Origin: Niveispirillum sp048066115
Lineage (GTDB): Bacteria > Pseudomonadota > Alphaproteobacteria > Azospirillales > Azospirillaceae
DNA length: 64,000 bases
NCBI RefSeq assembly: GCF_048066115.1
Contig: NZ_JBLTYX010000003.1
Span: forward strand, 398,475 to 462,474
Direction: 5' to 3'
Shown: positions 62,305-64,000 of the stretch, piece after piece
Numbering within the stretch: position 1 is the stretch's first letter
Layout of the letters: every line of letters begins with the position of its first letter
Position numbers and translations under genes: made by a program
The notes under the pieces: model-generated
Told to the model about the DNA's origin: nothing
What the model saw: only the letters and a program-made list of their open reading frames with translations
Databases searched by the model: none

Positions 62305-62751
62305 TCAGCCTTTTACGAGGGTCAGCTTCGGCTTGCCCTGCGGCGGATGATAACCCGGCAAGGCGGCGATCTGGCCGGCGATGACATTGGTGAAATCACC
62401 GATGCCGGGCCAGCTGGTGATCTTGCCGATCAGCCGCTTGCCCCGGAACACGAAGAAGACCGGAATGCCGTGCAGGCTGAACCGGTTGGCCATTTCCATG
62501 TCGTCATAGACATTGTCGTGCAGCCAGCGCACCTCCGGCCAGATGAAGCGCGGCGGGGCCGACAGGATGGCGTGCTTGGCGATGTCGCAATTGGGGCAGT
62601 CGCGGCCCCACAGGAACAAGACGGACAAGGGTGGGGCATCCAGCTCCGCCAATACATCGTCCAGTTCGGTGCTGGTCACTTCCCGCATGGGAAAACGCGT
62701 AAAGAAATCCGGGGGGGTGCCGGGATTGGCCGGATTGCCTGGGTTGGACAT
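62305..62751 (-). CDS. thioredoxin-like protein with CPNC motif
   Basis: A 148-residue thioredoxin fold: LFLWGRDCPNCDIAKHAIL carries a CxxC (CPNC) redox site at about 61-64, GIPVFFVFRGKRLIGKI the cis-Pro and central strand. An N-terminal Pro/Asn-rich stretch (MSNPGNPANPGTPPDFF) is unusual. It is probably cytoplasmic, with no signal peptide. The start follows GGAGG. It sits 72 bp downstream of prfA on the same strand, where prmC is usually found. Confidence 0.88.
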   Translation of the reverse strand: MSNPGNPANPGTPPDFFTRFPMREVTSTELDDVLAELDAPPLSVLFLWGRDCPNCDIAKHAILSAPPRFIWPEVRWLHDNVYDDMEMANRFSLHGIPVFFVFRGKRLIGKITSWPGIGDFTNVIAGQIAALPGYHPPQGKPKLTLVKG

Positions 62752-62823
62752 CGGGTTTCCTCCGCCATTGTTATTATGGGGCCCGCCAACAAACTCAGTG
62801 CATGCCATGGCGCTTTTACGGCG

Positions 62824-63927
62824 TCATTGCAGTTCGGCCAATCTTTCCGCCTCTTCCTGGGCGATCAGGGCGTCGATGACTTCATCCATCTCGCCGGCCA
62901 TGAACCTGTCGATCTTACCATAGAGCGTCAGGTTGATGCGATGGTCGGTGATGCGACCCTGGGGGAAATTATAGGTGCGGATACGCTCCGACCGGTCGCC
63001 CGACCCGACCTGGCTCTTGCGGTCGGCGGCGCGCGCATCGGCCAGCCGCTGGCGCTCCGCCTCATACAGCCGGGCACGCAGCACCTTCAGGGCCTTGGCC
63101 TTGTTCTTGTGCTGGCTCTTCTCGTCCTGCTGGCTGACCACGATGCCGGTGGGCAGGTGGGTGATGCGCACGGCACTGTCGGTGGTGTTGACCGACTGGC
63201 CGCCAGGGCCGGACGAACGGAAGACATCGATGCGCAAGTCGCGCTCATCGATATGGATATCCACCTCTTCCGCCTCCGGCAGCACGGCGACGGTGGCGGC
63301 GGATGTGTGGATGCGGCCCTGGGTTTCGGTGGCGGGCACGCGCTGTACCCGGTGCACGCCCGATTCGAATTTCAGCCGGCGGAATACGCTGCGCCCGGTG
63401 ATGGTGGCGCTGGCCTCCTTGTAGCCACCGATGCCGGTCTCGCTGACATCCATGGTCTCGAAGCGCCAGCCCTGAGATACCGCATAGCGCTTGTACATCT
63501 CGAACAGTTCGGCCGCGAACAGGGCGGCCTCATCCCCGCCGGTGCCGGCGCGCACTTCCAGGATGGCGTTGCGCTCGTCGGCCTCATCCTTGGGCAAGAG
63601 CGCCAGCAGAATGCGGCGTTCCAGGTCGGGCAGGCGGCGCCTGGCCTCGGCCAGTTCATCGGCCGCCAGATCGCGCATCTCGGCATCGTCGCCTGCGGCC
63701 ATGGCCTCCAGCTCGCCCATGTCGGCATGGGCCCGACGCATCTCGGCGATGGCGGCGGCGACGGGTTCCAGTTCAGCATATTCCTGGCTGGCCTTGACGA
63801 AGGCGTCGCCGGCCATGGCGCCGGACGCCAGCGCGTCGCGCAGTTCATCGAACCGCATCATCACCTTGGCGAGCGGTTCGCCAAATCTCGTTTCAAAGTC
63901 CGACAAGGGGAAAGGGCCCATTCGCAT
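62824..63927 (-). CDS. prfA: peptide chain release factor 1
   Basis: A 367-residue class I release factor recognising UAA/UAG. RVPATETQGRIHTS contains the PAT tripeptide 'anticodon', and SSGPGGQSVNTT the GGQ motif whose Gln is normally methylated by PrmC. All domains are present (about 360 residues in E. coli). The start at 63927 gives a short Pro/Phe-rich prefix (MRMGPFPLSDF); internal Met 23/24 is too far in. prmC does not follow; a thioredoxin-like gene does. Confidence 0.97.
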   Translation of the reverse strand: MRMGPFPLSDFETRFGEPLAKVMMRFDELRDALASGAMAGDAFVKASQEYAELEPVAAAIAEMRRAHADMGELEAMAAGDDAEMRDLAADELAEARRRLPDLERRILLALLPKDEADERNAILEVRAGTGGDEAALFAAELFEMYKRYAVSQGWRFETMDVSETGIGGYKEASATITGRSVFRRLKFESGVHRVQRVPATETQGRIHTSAATVAVLPEAEEVDIHIDERDLRIDVFRSSGPGGQSVNTTDSAVRITHLPTGIVVSQQDEKSQHKNKAKALKVLRARLYEAERQRLADARAADRKSQVGSGDRSERIRTYNFPQGRITDHRINLTLYGKIDRFMAGEMDEVIDALIAQEEAERLAELQ

Positions 63928-63977
63928 CGACGCCAGAGCCCGTGGATATAGGCGATCAAGGCGGCGCGGTCACCCGG

Positions 63978-64000
63978 AAATGAAAAAGCCCCCGCCCGGC
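63978..64000 (-). terminator. partial terminator at the window edge
   Basis: GAAAAAGCCCCCGCCCGGC: the T-tract side and one arm of what looks like an intrinsic terminator for a minus-strand gene beyond the window; the other arm is cut off. Confidence 0.5.

Overview
This is a gene-dense, very GC-rich chromosomal window, almost certainly from an alphaproteobacterium. The cmk-rpsA pair, the tesA/ybbA-ybbP arrangement, the PpiC-type parvulin divergent from secA and the acyl-CoA-synthetase/GNAT fusion fit Rhodospirillales-like genomes such as Azospirillaceae, but the genus is an inference. I see no rRNA or tRNA gene, CRISPR array, transposase, integrase or phage gene.

Layout. 0.1-11.6 kb: a GNAT acetyltransferase, a PfpI/DJ-1-fold protein that appears to lack its nucleophile, a PilZ protein, a YbbA/YbbP-type ABC transporter divergent from a TesA-type esterase that is translationally coupled to a FIST sensor protein, a second SGNH hydrolase and a DinG-family helicase. 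11.7-19.9 kb: ahcY behind a perfect 18-bp palindrome, an orphan NMT1-type binding protein, murI, a Pat-type acetyltransferase fusion and a two-lobed pepsin-like protein. 20-26 kb: a small membrane protein and two tandem RTX-type exoproteins. 26-33 kb: inorganic pyrophosphatase, a thioester-less alpha-2-macroglobulin and a polytopic membrane protein. 33-37.4 kb: a third giant exoprotein built from nine PPC-type repeats. 37.5-44.7 kb: parvulin, secA, marC and eutBC. 44.7-52.8 kb: TPR protein, NAD(P)-binding epimerase-like protein, DUF445 protein, family 8 glycosyltransferase, GST, GNAT, proline iminopeptidase and a group III truncated haemoglobin. 52.8-54.7 kb: small orphan genes and an XRE regulator behind an AT-rich leader. 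54.7-64 kb: rpsA, cmk, an alpha/beta hydrolase, a MASE1 histidine kinase, a methyltransferase behind a candidate small RNA, a YciI-type protein, a thioredoxin-like protein and prfA.

Two patterns cross gene boundaries. (1) Six full copies and one fragment of a roughly 100-140 bp intergenic element made of consecutive hairpins. The helices differ between copies while staying paired, the tetraloops (GACT, ACGT, GGAT) recur, and a CCAAGCC linker and CTGAGG tail are conserved. Five full copies start within about 15 bp of a stop codon. The sixth overlaps the end of a frameshifted CDS, just beyond that gene's inferred original stop. Copies occur in both orientations. (2) Three otherwise different exoproteins end in the same module: a Calx-beta-like domain followed by exactly five 41-residue repeats around the core AYAALNPDL...AFG...HYI.NGRAEGR. 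One of these three genes looks damaged at both ends. These two patterns are the best candidates for poorly described biology here. A second, unrelated palindromic repeat sits between two convergent gene pairs.

Functionally the window is mostly housekeeping (SecA, RpsA, Cmk, RF1, AhcY, MurI, Ppa) mixed with envelope and export functions (YbbAP/TesA, parvulin, alpha-2-macroglobulin, exoproteins) and accessory metabolism (EutBC).
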